From Aureimonas sp. Leaf427 (lineage in GTDB: Bacteria > Pseudomonadota > Alphaproteobacteria > Rhizobiales > Rhizobiaceae), in assembly GCF_001425485.1 (NCBI RefSeq), contig NZ_LMQW01000018.1, positions 1-35,671 of the forward strand: 35,671 nucleotides of DNA. The letters run 5' to 3'. The first letter of the stretch is position 1. The number at the start of each line of letters is the position of its first letter. The translations under genes were made by a program, and so were the position numbers. Shown piece by piece: positions 7,781 to 16,471 of this stretch. Below the pieces are notes generated by a model that did not search any database, was not told the DNA's origin, and saw only the letters and a list, made by a program, of their open reading frames with translations.

Positions 7781-9940
7781 ATGCCGTCCTCTACTCGCTG
7801 CATGCGTTTCCTCGCCGCCGCTCTATTGGGTTGCACCTGTCTGACTGCGATCGGCACGCACGACGTAAGGGCGCAGGAACCCATTGTGCTCGACACGGTC
7901 ACGTTGGAGGGGGGCGCCGGATCGGGAACGCTGGGTGAGGGACAAGGCGGAGGCCTCGATACGGAAGGCTACGTTGCCAAATCGGCGACAGTGGCGACAA
8001 AGACCGATACACCGCTGAAGAAGGTACCACAGACGGTCAACGTCATATCCCGGCAACAGTTGGAGGATCGCAAGGTCCAGACTTTGTCGGAAGCGCTGAC
8101 CTATACGCCCGGCGTGCGCATCGGCGCGTTCGGCTTCGATCCGCGCTTCGACAGCTTCACCATCCGCGGCTTCGACGTTACCTACAACGGCGTCTACCGG
8201 GACGGCCTGCGCGAGTTGAACGGTGCCTTCTCGATCTTCAAGACCGAGCCTTACGGCCTCCAGGGCATCAGCGTCCTGAAGGGTCCGAGCTCGGTGCTCT
8301 ACGGCGGCGGCTCGCCGGGCGGCATCGTCAACCTCGTGTCCAAGCGACCGACGGAGGAGCCTTTCCGGGAAATCGAGACGCAGATCGGTTCGAATGACCG
8401 ATACCAGGCAAACTTCGACGCATCGGGCCCGCTCGATGCCAACGGCAACGTGCTTTACCGCATTACCGGACTTGCACGCGACGCCGAAACCGAACTGCGC
8501 AGTGCGCCGGACGACCGGGTCTTCATCGCTCCCGCCCTCACTTTCCGCTCCGACGACCGCAAAACGCATCTCACCGTTCTCGGCGAGCACATGGACTTCA
8601 AGACGGGCGGAAACTCGTCCTATGTCAACGAGGGCGGCCGCGTCACCAATCTCGAGTCGGGCGATCCGGCTTTCGGCGACTTCGACGGGCAGCAGGGCCG
8701 CATCGGGTACGAGTTCGAACATCGCTTCGACGAGACCTTCACGGTCCGCCAGAACCTTCGCTACGCGCACATCGATGCCGACGTAAAGTATACGCAGGTC
8801 GATGCCATTGCTCCGGATCGCCTGTCGGCCTCCCGGTCGGCATGGCGGATCAAGGACGCGCTCGACTCCTTCGTCGTCGACAACCAGGCGCAAGCGAACT
8901 TCGACACCGGGCCTGTGAAGCACACGCTCCTCGGCGGCCTCGACTACTCCTATGTCGACGTCAACGACCGCTTCGGCTTCGGGCCAGCACCGGATCTCGA
9001 TCTCGTCAGCCTGAACTACGGTGCGCAGGACATTGCGGCACCGCTCGCGCTGGACCTCAACAACGTCACGACCCAGCAGAGCCAGACGGGGCTCTACCTG
9101 CAGGATCAACTCGAGTACAACCGCTTCGTTCTGACCCTTGGCGGGCGCTACGACTGGCTGAACACCAAGCGCTACGACTTCGTAAACGGAGCTGCGGGAA
9201 GCGGCGAGCAGGATGATGAGAACTTCTCCGGTCGTGTCGGGCTCGCCTACCTCTTTGACAACGGCATCTCGCCCTATGTCAGCTACTCAACCTCTTTTGC
9301 ACCGACCATAGGACGCAGCGCCACCGGCGGCGCGTTCGACCCGACCGAGGGAAAGCAGGAAGAGATCGGCATCAAGTACGCGCCCGACGATCTGAACCTC
9401 ATCATTAACGCCTCGCTCTTCCGCATTCGCCAGACGAACGTTCTCGCGCAGGATCCGAACAATCTCAGCTTCCAGATCCAACAGGGCGAGGTGGAATCGA
9501 GGGGCTTCGAACTCGAAGCGACGACCAGTCTGATGGCCGGGCTAAATCTCACCGCCGCCTACACCTATCTCGATCTCGAGATCACCGCAGGCGACAACGA
9601 AGGCTCGTTTCCGTCCGGCATACCCCAGCACCAATTCTCGGTCTGGAGCGACTATACCGTTCAGACCGGGCCGGTGGAAGGGTTCGGCTTCGGCGGCGGC
9701 TTGCGCTATCTCGGCGAAAGCTTTGGCAACGACACGAACACGTTCAAGAACGACGATCGCCTTCTCGTGGATGCGATGGCCTCCTACGACTTCGGCAAGG
9801 CCAATCCGAAGCTGGACGGCGTCTTCGCGCAGGTGAACGCCAAGAACCTCTTTGACAAGCGCGATGCCAGTTGCCAAGCGGGCTTCTGCTATCGCGATGA
9901 AGGCCGTAACATCATCGGGTCGCTGCGCTACCGCTTCTGA
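7781..9940 (+). CDS. TonB-dependent siderophore receptor (FhuA/FoxA-like)
   Basis: This 719-residue outer-membrane receptor imports ferric siderophores with energy from TonB. A signal peptide (MRFLAAALLGCTCLTAIG, cleavage near RAQ-EP) is followed by a TonB-box-like IVLDTVTL. The plug domain contains TPLKKVPQTVNVISRQQLED, the FTIRGFD motif and VLKGPSSVLYGGGSPGG. The long C-terminal part has alternating strands of a 22-strand barrel and ends in SLRYRF with the terminal Phe needed for outer-membrane insertion. ATG 7781 is preceded by AGGA eleven bases upstream; ATG 7742, without a ribosome site, would add 13 residues. It is divergent from the esterase gene and followed by a strong terminator. 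It probably recognises the same siderophore that FhuDBC transports. Confidence 0.95.
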   Translation: MPSSTRCMRFLAAALLGCTCLTAIGTHDVRAQEPIVLDTVTLEGGAGSGTLGEGQGGGLDTEGYVAKSATVATKTDTPLKKVPQTVNVISRQQLEDRKVQTLSEALTYTPGVRIGAFGFDPRFDSFTIRGFDVTYNGVYRDGLRELNGAFSIFKTEPYGLQGISVLKGPSSVLYGGGSPGGIVNLVSKRPTEEPFREIETQIGSNDRYQANFDASGPLDANGNVLYRITGLARDAETELRSAPDDRVFIAPALTFRSDDRKTHLTVLGEHMDFKTGGNSSYVNEGGRVTNLESGDPAFGDFDGQQGRIGYEFEHRFDETFTVRQNLRYAHIDADVKYTQVDAIAPDRLSASRSAWRIKDALDSFVVDNQAQANFDTGPVKHTLLGGLDYSYVDVNDRFGFGPAPDLDLVSLNYGAQDIAAPLALDLNNVTTQQSQTGLYLQDQLEYNRFVLTLGGRYDWLNTKRYDFVNGAAGSGEQDDENFSGRVGLAYLFDNGISPYVSYSTSFAPTIGRSATGGAFDPTEGKQEEIGIKYAPDDLNLIINASLFRIRQTNVLAQDPNNLSFQIQQGEVESRGFELEATTSLMAGLNLTAAYTYLDLEITAGDNEGSFPSGIPQHQFSVWSDYTVQTGPVEGFGFGGGLRYLGESFGNDTNTFKNDDRLLVDAMASYDFGKANPKLDGVFAQVNAKNLFDKRDASCQAGFCYRDEGRNIIGSLRYRF

Positions 9941-9970
9941 TCGCAAGGCCAGTCGAAACTTACAAACGAA

Positions 9971-10001
9971 AAGAGGTCGGCAATTTATCGGCCGACCTCT
10001 T
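9971..10001 (+). terminator. rho-independent-type hairpin after the TonB receptor gene
   Basis: AAGAGGTCGGC (9971-9981) pairs perfectly with GCCGACCTCTT (9991-10001) around a 9-base AT-rich loop, 30 bases after the receptor stop. The A-run before and the short T-run within the stem end fit a terminator, possibly working in both directions. Confidence 0.8.
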
Positions 10002-10144
10002 GCGCGCCTGCACGCATCTAAGCTGCGAACGGCGGTTAGAACGACTGGCATTGGGACGAAGCCGTCACTCTCGCGCGGCTCATCGAATGTCGGCTTCGAG
10101 CAAAAGCTGACTGTTACTCGTTTGGTCAAAGGCCTGCATGGGTC

Positions 10145-11060
10145 GATAGTGTTGAAAAAGGCCGTGTTGGTTGCGACGCGGACGCGGAGGCGCTCGTCGT
10201 TTAGGGACGCCGCGAGGTCCGCATGTGGTTATCGCCCCTCAGGTTGCCGGGATCAGCTGCTTGGCAGCGTAAAGCTTGGCCATCTTCCTTATGTTCTGCA
10301 CGGTGGCAGCAAGGTGGAATTCGTCCCGGGCCCCGTTCGGGCCCCTCAGGCGCAAGCAGTCGACTTTCAGGATGCGTTTGAGATGCGCAAACAGCCTCGA
10401 CCTTCTTTCGCTGGCGTCGTGACACCCCGTAGGCATCGGTCTGGCGATCGCCTGCGCCATGTCCCCGGCTCCCTCAAAGATCGATCGCGTCGCCTTCCGG
10501 GCGGGCGCATTCGGACAGCATCGCGACTTCAGTTCGCAAACCCTGCAGTCGCCTTGGCTGGCCCGGTAGCGCAGCGTTTTGTTCTGATTGATCCCATTGC
10601 GCAGCGTGGCGAAGCGGCGCCGGTAGAGTTCGAGTGTCTTGCCTGCCGGACTGGTGTAGCGGTCCTGGTGGCGATCATAGGCGAAGTCCTCGCGTGAGAA
10701 CGTCTCGTCCTGGCGCCGCGACCTGTCGAAAATCGGGATATGCGGCTCGCTCCCGCGTTCGTGGACAAGCCAGTCCAGCCTCTTGGCCGAGCCGTAGCCC
10801 GCATCGGCGATGAGGGTTCCGGCCAAAGGCCGAGATCATCATGGGCTTGGATAAGGAGTTCGGGATCGATCGAAGGGCGTCCGATCGCGCTGTTGTACGG
10901 CGCCAGATGCCGACGGATGCCAGACAGGTCCACAAAGCGGTCGTTGGTGCGCAGAATATGCCGTTGCGGCACGTGAGGCTCGAGGCTGAACTCGTAGAAC
11001 AACTCGTCCTGAACCGTCGCTCGCTCGCCCATCATTTACGTTGCCCTCTGCTCAGAACGG
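10145..11060 (-). mobile_element. decayed IS1182-family insertion sequence
   Basis: The stretch holds both ends of an IS1182-type transposase but not its middle. The left side begins near TGTTGAAAAAGGCC (10149), a sequence type common at ends of such elements. The right side lies somewhere after the transposase start at 11035. No matching terminal inverted repeat could be found by eye, so the borders are approximate. It separates the iron locus from the catabolic island. Confidence 0.65.
10239..11035 (-). pseudogene. IS1182-family transposase with internal deletion and frameshifts
   Basis: The N-terminal part, starting MMGERATVQDELFYEF at 11035, contains VDLSGIRRHLAPYNSAIG and RPSIDPELLI, the usual opening of IS1182 transposases. 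Around 10830-10848 it jumps into another frame with GTLIADAGYGSAKRLDWL, a motif from the second half of these enzymes. Roughly 200 residues in between, which should hold the first catalytic Asp residues, are missing. The C-terminal half ends in FAHLKRILKVD, LRLRGPNGARDEFHLA and NIRKMAKL. It has a further local frame change near 10410 (a piece reading SRRQRKKVE is in another frame). It cannot make an active transposase. Confidence 0.85.
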
Positions 11061-11156
11061 ATTGAATCACCACTTTACTGCGGCATTCCTCGCCAGCGTA
11101 TACCAGAGGATGCACTAATACCGCCTTCGGCACTCAGCGCTCTGCCAAATCGAAAA

Positions 11157-11173
11157 TCGTTGACAATATGCAG
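11157..11173 (+). promoter_or_regulatory. shared GTTGACAAT box, copy 1 (gntR1-tct operon)
   Basis: TCGTTGACAATATGCAG lies 22 bases before the first GntR start. It matches copies at 18302, 23215 and, inverted, 29983. The TTGACA inside it can serve as a -35 hexamer; with normal spacing transcription would begin almost at the ATG. It may be the operator for the neighbouring GntR protein. Confidence 0.55.
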
Positions 11174-11195
11174 AGTGTCATCGTAAGCAGTCCTC

Positions 11196-11927
11196 ATGGT
11201 TAGCGTTCGAGCCAAACTCGCCCTCCTCCAGCAGCACTCTCTCGCGACCCGGCTCGAGGCTGAGATCGAGCGGCTGATCCTTGAGGGTGAGCTCGTCGTC
11301 GGCGATCGCGTGAACGAGATGCAGCTGGCCGAGCGCTTCGGTGTCAGCCGGAGCCCCGTGCGCGAGGCGGTTCGCACGCTCGAATCCTCCGGCCTCATCG
11401 AGGCCGTGCCAAACCGGGGCATCTTCGTGCGCCGAATCGATACGGCGACCGCATTGAAAGTCTACGGCGTGCGGGCCGCTCTCTTCGGCTATGCCGCGCA
11501 GCTACTAGCGACCGAGGGCAGCGACGGCGACCTCGCCCGGCTGGCCGAGATGCATCGGACGATGGGCTCGGCCGCGCAGACGCATCGCTTCGCCGATTAT
11601 TTTCCGCTGAACTTCGCCTTCCACGACTTCATCGTGGAGGCCGGCGGCAACGATGTCCTGGCCGCGCAGTATCGCAGCCTCGTCAAGCAGCTTCGCCTCT
11701 TTCGCGGACAGAACCTCATGACGGGCGACACGATGGAGATCTCGCATCGCGAGCATCAAACCATCGTCGACGCCGTTCTAGCCCGCGATCCGGCCCGAGC
11801 CTATCGCGCCGCCTTCGACCATGTCGAGCTGGGTCGCCAGCGCCTCATGGTCCGCGCGGTCGAGGAGCACGGGTTCGGCATCGAACCGCGAGCCGAACCA
11901 GATGAGGGGCCGGCCAGAGTCGCGTAA
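11196..11927 (+). CDS. GntR-family regulator, FCD (FadR/VanR) subgroup
   Basis: This 243-residue transcription factor has an N-terminal winged helix (about residues 15-75) with VNEMQLAERFGVSRSPVREA and LIEAVPNRGIFV. A C-terminal all-helical FCD ligand domain follows. The FCD metal-site histidines are visible in LNFAFHDF, SHREHQTIVDAV and AAFDHVE. FCD regulators usually sense carboxylates and repress a neighbouring uptake or catabolic operon. This one stands first in line with tctCBA, 61 bases before tctC, and the shared box lies directly upstream, so autorepression is likely. No Shine-Dalgarno is visible before ATG 11196, and the -35-like hexamer ends only 30 bases upstream, which hints at a leaderless or nearly leaderless transcript. 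It is a paralogue of the regulator at 22417. Confidence 0.9.
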   Translation: MVSVRAKLALLQQHSLATRLEAEIERLILEGELVVGDRVNEMQLAERFGVSRSPVREAVRTLESSGLIEAVPNRGIFVRRIDTATALKVYGVRAALFGYAAQLLATEGSDGDLARLAEMHRTMGSAAQTHRFADYFPLNFAFHDFIVEAGGNDVLAAQYRSLVKQLRLFRGQNLMTGDTMEISHREHQTIVDAVLARDPARAYRAAFDHVELGRQRLMVRAVEEHGFGIEPRAEPDEGPARVA

Positions 11928-11988
11928 TCATCGCAAACGAAGGCTCGAACGCTCGACAGAAGCGGAGCCTCATCGGGGAGGAAACCAG

Positions 11989-12957
11989 ATGTTCCACAGC
12001 TTCAAGCCGTCCGTCCGGACGATCGCGGCGGCAGCCATGCTCGCCGGCCTGTGCGGCATCGCGATGGCGGAGCCGCTCGCCTATCCGCAGAAGGTGGTGA
12101 CGCTGATCACCCATTCGAGTCCCGGCGGCGGCAGCGACGTCTTCCTGCGCCAGCTGACGCGCTATCTCGAAAAGCAGATCGCGGCGACCTTTATCGTGGA
12201 GAACGTTCAAGGGGGCAGCGGCGCGAAAGCCATGGCGCGCCTCGCCTCTGCCCCGGCCGACGGCACGGTCTTCTACGCGACGACGCCGACCTACATCTAT
12301 ACCTCCCTCCTGTCCTCGCCCGAAGCAACCTATAAAGACCTCCAGCCGGTCGTGAACTTCTTCACCGATTCCGAGGTGATCTACACGGCGGCCGGGAGCC
12401 CCTACCAGACGCTCGCCGACGTCATCGCCCATGCCAAGTCCGAGCGCGGCAAATGGGGCGCGGCCAATCCCGCTTCCCTGGAGCGCCAAGCCGCCGAGCA
12501 GCTGAAGACCGCAGCCGGCGTCGAGGCGGCGATCGTCTCGCACGACGGCGGCGGCGACATGATGATCAACGTCCTCAACGGCACGCTCGACATCGGCATT
12601 GGCGAGATAGCCGAGTTGCGCGCGCAGCTCGAAGGCAAGCAGATCCGCCTCCTCGCGACCTTCAATCCCGAGCGCCTGCCCGGCTTCCCGGACGTCCCCA
12701 CGGTGCGCGAGAGCGGCTTCGACGTCTCCGTCCAGAAGTTCCGCGGGCTCGCCGCGCCGAAGGGCCTGCCAAACGAGATCGCCGCCATCTGGGACAAGGC
12801 GGCCCAGGCGACCCTCGCCGATCCCGGCTACAGGACATCCTATGAGACCGAGAGCCTCGTGGCGAACTTCATCGACCACACGGCCTACCCGGCCTTCGTG
12901 GACCAGTTCGCCGAGAAGACCGCGGCCTTCCTGAAGAGCTCCGGCGTCATTCAGTGA
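11989..12957 (+). CDS. tctC: TctC-family tripartite tricarboxylate transporter binding protein
   Basis: This 322-residue periplasmic binding protein (Bug/TctC family) captures a carboxylate for the TctAB permease. It has a signal peptide (TIAAAAMLAGLCGIAMA, cut before EP). The family pattern follows: YPQKVVTLITHSSPGGGSD, VENVQGGSGAKAM, and LPGFPDVPTVRESGF with LAAPKGLP toward the end. The start at 11989 has a very good ribosome site (GGGGAGGAAAC); the open frame upstream of it is artefactual. A strong hairpin follows the gene before tctB, which often allows the binding protein to be made in excess. Family members bind citrate, tartrate, aromatic acids, nicotinate and others, so the ligand is undetermined. 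Confidence 0.92.
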   Translation: MFHSFKPSVRTIAAAAMLAGLCGIAMAEPLAYPQKVVTLITHSSPGGGSDVFLRQLTRYLEKQIAATFIVENVQGGSGAKAMARLASAPADGTVFYATTPTYIYTSLLSSPEATYKDLQPVVNFFTDSEVIYTAAGSPYQTLADVIAHAKSERGKWGAANPASLERQAAEQLKTAAGVEAAIVSHDGGGDMMINVLNGTLDIGIGEIAELRAQLEGKQIRLLATFNPERLPGFPDVPTVRESGFDVSVQKFRGLAAPKGLPNEIAAIWDKAAQATLADPGYRTSYETESLVANFIDHTAYPAFVDQFAEKTAAFLKSSGVIQ

Positions 12958-12964
12958 CGGGTTC

Positions 12965-12998
12965 GGGAGCGGGCGGCCGTCCCGGCCGGCCCGCTCCC
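12965..12998 (+). promoter_or_regulatory. GC-rich hairpin between tctC and tctB
   Basis: GGGAGCGGGC (12965-12974) pairs with GCCCGCTCCC (12989-12998), and the inner bases GGCC/GGCC extend the stem. No T-run follows, so it is more likely an mRNA-stabilising or partial-termination element favouring tctC expression than a full terminator. Confidence 0.55.
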
Positions 12999-13054
12999 GG
13001 CCGAACGCCGCGATCGCCTCGTCCACATCCTGCGATCCCACGGAACGGATCTTC

Positions 13055-13528
13055 ATGAAAAACGATCTCATTGGCGGCCTCGTGCTGCTGGTCTTCGCCG
13101 GCGGTTATTTCTGGTCGGCCGAGACCATCCCGAACTCCATGCTCGACGATGCCTTCGGGCCACGCGGACTGCCCGTCATCCTTGCCGGCCTTCTCGCCGT
13201 CCTCGCGCTCGCCATCGTGGCGCGCGCCCTCCTGGGCCTGCGTCCCGTCGCCGCCGAGGCGGTCGCCAACGACGAGGAGGAGGCCGATCACGAGTCAAGG
13301 CTGCCCCGCGCGCTCGGCTTCCTGGCGATCTGCGCGGCCTACGTCGTCGCCCTCCCCTATCTCGGCTATCCCGTCTCGATCGCCCTGATGATCGCGGCGG
13401 TGGCCTTCTACGAGGGCGCCGACCGCAACTGGAAGATCCCGGCCACCGCGATCTTCGGCGGCGTCCTGTTCTGGCTTCTCTTCAACCGCTTCCTCGGCGT
13501 GCCACAGCCCGCCGGCCTCCTGTTCTGA
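13055..13528 (+). CDS. tctB: TctB-family small permease subunit
   Basis: This 157-residue membrane protein has four hydrophobic segments. One is at the N-terminus (LIGGLVLLVFAGGYFW), one near residue 45, and two are in the second half (LGFLAICAAYVVALPYL and ATAIFGGVLFWLLFNRFL). An acidic loop (NDEEEADHESR) lies in the middle. This matches the poorly conserved small subunit of tripartite tricarboxylate transporters. Its place between tctC and tctA makes the assignment secure. It follows the tctC hairpin and ends 9 bases before tctA. Confidence 0.9.
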   Translation: MKNDLIGGLVLLVFAGGYFWSAETIPNSMLDDAFGPRGLPVILAGLLAVLALAIVARALLGLRPVAAEAVANDEEEADHESRLPRALGFLAICAAYVVALPYLGYPVSIALMIAAVAFYEGADRNWKIPATAIFGGVLFWLLFNRFLGVPQPAGLLF

Positions 13529-13537
13529 GCCGCGATC

Positions 13538-15046
13538 ATGGACACCCTCTCGACCGTCTTCACCCTCGCGTTCGAATCCATGGTGATCCCGGCGGCCCTG
13601 GCCGGCCTGATCTGGGGCATTCTCGGCGGCGCCCTGCCGGGCCTGTCCGCTTCCATTACCATGGCCCTTCTCCTGCCCTTCACCTACACGATGGAGCCCG
13701 TGACGGCCGTCGTCCTCCTCGCCTCCACCTATATCGGCGCGGAGTATGGCGGCTCGATCCCGGCCATCCTCATCCGCACGCCCGGCACCAATTCGGCCGC
13801 GGCGACCGTCATCGACGGCTACGAGATGAAGCGGAAGGGCCGCGCGGGCGAAGCGCTCGGCATCTCGCTTTGGTCGGGCTTCCTCGGCTCGATGTTCGGC
13901 CTCGTCATGCTGGTGACGATGACCGAGCCGCTCTCCTGGCTCGCGCTCGCCTTCCGGCCGACCTCCTATTTCGGCCTCGGCATCCTCGGCCTCAGCGTCA
14001 TCGCCTCCATGTCCAGCGGCTCGCTCCTGAAGGGTCTCGCCTCCGCCGTGGTGGGCCTGATGATCGCGACGGTGGGCGCCGACCCCATTGCCGGCATCAA
14101 CCGCTTCACCTTCCACGTCCCCGAGCTTCTCGGTGGCATCGAGCCGGTGCTGGTGATGATCGGGCTCTTCGCCCTGTCGGAGTTGATGGTGCAGTCCGGC
14201 GCCCCGCCGCTCGGCGGCCTCAAGGAGAAGGTGAAGGTGCGCCTTCCCTCCTTCGCCATGATGAATCGTCTCCGGCGCTCTCAGACGATCGGCTGCATCA
14301 TGGGCCTCTTCGAGGGCCTGACGCCCGGCGGCGGCGGCTCGATCGCGGCCTTTATGTCCTACAACGAGGCCCGGCGCTGGTCGAAGACGCCCGAAGCCTT
14401 CGGCAAGGGCTCCGAAGAAGGCGTCGCGGCGCCGGAGACGGCCAATAACACCGTCGCCTCCACGACCCTCATTCCGCTCCTCTCCTTCGGCATTCCGAGT
14501 TCGAACTCGACCGCCGTGCTTCTCGGCGGCTTCCTGATCCACGGGCTGCTTCCCGGCCCGCGCCTCTTCGAGCAGAACGCCGACGTCGTGACCGGCCTCT
14601 ATCTTGGCTCCTTCGTCGCCATCGTTGGACAGCTCCTCTTCGGCATCCTTCTCCTGCCGATCTGCGTCTGGCTCGTGAACCGGCCGCGACCCTATCTGGC
14701 GGGCTTCATCCTCGCGCTGATCCTGTCCGGCATCTACACGCTCGACCACAGCCTCTTCCATCTCGGCTTTGTGCTTGCCATGGGCCTCGTCGGCTACCTC
14801 ATGCGCCGGGCGGGCTTTCCCTTCCTGCCGCTGATTCTCGGCGTGGTGCTCGGGCACATGGTGGAGTCCTCCTATCGCCGCTCGCTGGTCCTATCCGGCG
14901 GCGACCACGCGATCTTTCTGCAAGACCCGATCGCAGTCGGACTTCTCACCGTGTCCTTCGCCTTCATCGGCTTTTCGCTCGGCCGAGAGGTCCTCGACGC
15001 CCGCAAGGCACGTCGCGCCGCCAAGCTCCGGGAGATCCATTCGTGA
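13538..15046 (+). CDS. tctA: TctA-family large permease subunit
   Basis: This 502-residue inner-membrane subunit forms the translocation path for the carboxylate delivered by TctC, probably driven by a cation gradient. It has about 12 hydrophobic segments. Typical TctA motifs are present: GILGGALPGLSASITMAL near residue 30 (the conserved Gly/Pro motif), YGGSIPAILIRTPGTNSA near 70, and LTPGGGGSIAAFMSYNEARR with LLSFGIPSSNSTAVLLGGF in the second half. Length is normal for the family. The stop overlaps the start of the following MmgE/PrpD gene (GTGA at 15043), so transporter and first enzyme are translationally coupled. That is good evidence that the enzyme acts on the imported compound. Confidence 0.95.
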   Translation: MDTLSTVFTLAFESMVIPAALAGLIWGILGGALPGLSASITMALLLPFTYTMEPVTAVVLLASTYIGAEYGGSIPAILIRTPGTNSAAATVIDGYEMKRKGRAGEALGISLWSGFLGSMFGLVMLVTMTEPLSWLALAFRPTSYFGLGILGLSVIASMSSGSLLKGLASAVVGLMIATVGADPIAGINRFTFHVPELLGGIEPVLVMIGLFALSELMVQSGAPPLGGLKEKVKVRLPSFAMMNRLRRSQTIGCIMGLFEGLTPGGGGSIAAFMSYNEARRWSKTPEAFGKGSEEGVAAPETANNTVASTTLIPLLSFGIPSSNSTAVLLGGFLIHGLLPGPRLFEQNADVVTGLYLGSFVAIVGQLLFGILLLPICVWLVNRPRPYLAGFILALILSGIYTLDHSLFHLGFVLAMGLVGYLMRRAGFPFLPLILGVVLGHMVESSYRRSLVLSGGDHAIFLQDPIAVGLLTVSFAFIGFSLGREVLDARKARRAAKLREIHS

Positions 15047-16470
15047 CCCGTTCCGCCACCACCGTGACGACCGCCGTATCGAGGAGCGCCCCCGTCCCGG
15101 ACGCGCAAACCCTGTCGGAGCGGCTGGCCGCCTGGGGCGCGGGCCTTTCGCCCTCCGACGTTCCGGAGGCGATGCGCGAGAAGACCGAGGCGATCCTCAT
15201 CGACGTCGTCGGCCTCTGCCTCGCCGCGCGGGACACCGACTACGTGGAGAGCGTTCGCCGAGCCGCCGAACCCGGCCGTCACGTCGCGATCGGTCACCGG
15301 CAGCGTCTGACCGCCGCCGACGCCGCCCTTTTGAACGGCACGGCGGCGCATGGGGAGGATTTCGACGACACGTTCGAGGGCGGCCCCGTTCATTCCGGCG
15401 CCGTGGTCGTGCCAGCCGTGCTCGCCGCCGCCGAGCGCGAGGGTCTCTCGGGCGAGCGCATGCTCCTCGGCATCGCCGCCGGCACCGAGTTGCTGTGCCG
15501 GCTCGGCCTCGTCGCGCCGAAAGCGATCCACAGAGCCGGGTTCCACCCGACCGCCGTCCTCGGCGCGCTGGCGGCCGCCTTCGGCGTCGGCGTCGCGCTC
15601 GGCGCCGACGCCAAGGCCTTGAAGGAAACGCTCGGGATCGCCGGCTCCACGGCGTCGGGCATCATCGAATATCTCGGCGACGGCTCCTCGACCAAACGCA
15701 TGCATGCGGGCTGGGCCGCGCAGTCGGGCCTACGCTCGGCCTTCATGGGCCGCGCCGGCTTTCACGGCCCACGCGCGGTGCTCGAAGGCGAGCACGGCTT
15801 CTTCAAGGCCTTCGCGCCCTCGGTCGTGCCGATGTTCGACAAGCTCTTCGACGGGCTCGGGCACCGCTGGATCGCGGAGACGATCACGTTTAAGCCCTAT
15901 CCCTGCGGCACCATGGTGCAGCCCTACATCGACTGCGCGATCCGCCTCCGGGCCGGGGGCCTGCCTTTGTCCGAGATCGCCGGCATCCACTGCCTGACCT
16001 CCGACGGCTACGTCCACCGCCTCTGGGAGCCGCTCGACATGAAGCGGCGGCCGCCGACGGCCTATGCGGCAAAATTCTCGATTCCCTTCGGCGTCGCGCT
16101 CGGCCTGTCCCGCGGTCGGGCGGGCCTTGCCGACTTCTCCGACGCCGCGATCGGCGATCCCGACCTTCTCGCGCTGTCGAAGCTCGTCACCTACGAGGTC
16201 GATCTCGCCGACCCCTATCCCGCCCGCTTCACTGGCCACGTCCGGATCGCGTTGCGGGACGGCCGCGTGTTCGAGGAGCGGCAGGGACACATGCGCGGCG
16301 GCGTCGACGAGCCCTTGTCGCGCGCGGAGGTCCACGCGAAGTTTCTCGCCAACGCCCGCTATGGTGGGATCGCGCAACCCGAGCGGATCCTCGCCGCCTG
16401 CGGTGCGCTTCTGGCGGGCGGCGCTGCGGATCTCTCGTCCCTCGCCGCCGAACCCGAAGGAGTTGCCTGA
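15043..16470 (+). CDS. MmgE/PrpD family protein (2-methylcitrate dehydratase-like), copy 1
   Basis: This 475-residue enzyme belongs to the superfamily that contains 2-methylcitrate dehydratase PrpD, cis-aconitate decarboxylase and iminodisuccinate epimerase. Family marks are GEDFDDTFEGGPVHSG (about residue 104, with the active-site Asp and His), HPTAVLGALAAAFG, KRMHAGWAAQSG, and TFKPYPCGTMVQP (about residue 284). These enzymes add or remove water, or shift protons, on branched di- or tricarboxylates without a cofactor. The GTG start overlaps the tctA stop and is preceded by GGGAG eight bases away. The SDR gene follows at once. It is the most divergent of the three copies in this window (compare 23282 and 24824). 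The reaction is inferred from the family only. Confidence 0.88.
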   Translation: MTRSATTVTTAVSRSAPVPDAQTLSERLAAWGAGLSPSDVPEAMREKTEAILIDVVGLCLAARDTDYVESVRRAAEPGRHVAIGHRQRLTAADAALLNGTAAHGEDFDDTFEGGPVHSGAVVVPAVLAAAEREGLSGERMLLGIAAGTELLCRLGLVAPKAIHRAGFHPTAVLGALAAAFGVGVALGADAKALKETLGIAGSTASGIIEYLGDGSSTKRMHAGWAAQSGLRSAFMGRAGFHGPRAVLEGEHGFFKAFAPSVVPMFDKLFDGLGHRWIAETITFKPYPCGTMVQPYIDCAIRLRAGGLPLSEIAGIHCLTSDGYVHRLWEPLDMKRRPPTAYAAKFSIPFGVALGLSRGRAGLADFSDAAIGDPDLLALSKLVTYEVDLADPYPARFTGHVRIALRDGRVFEERQGHMRGGVDEPLSRAEVHAKFLANARYGGIAQPERILAACGALLAGGAADLSSLAAEPEGVA

Positions 16471-16471
16471 C

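Noticed and set aside
7823-9109. 428-codon open frame on the minus strand opposite the TonB receptor
   Set aside because: Shadow of the receptor gene; no recognisable motif.
13295-14857. 520-codon open frame on the minus strand opposite tctA
   Set aside because: Antisense to tctA, which is unmistakable; the translated sequence is a low-complexity run of Glu, Arg, Gly and His.
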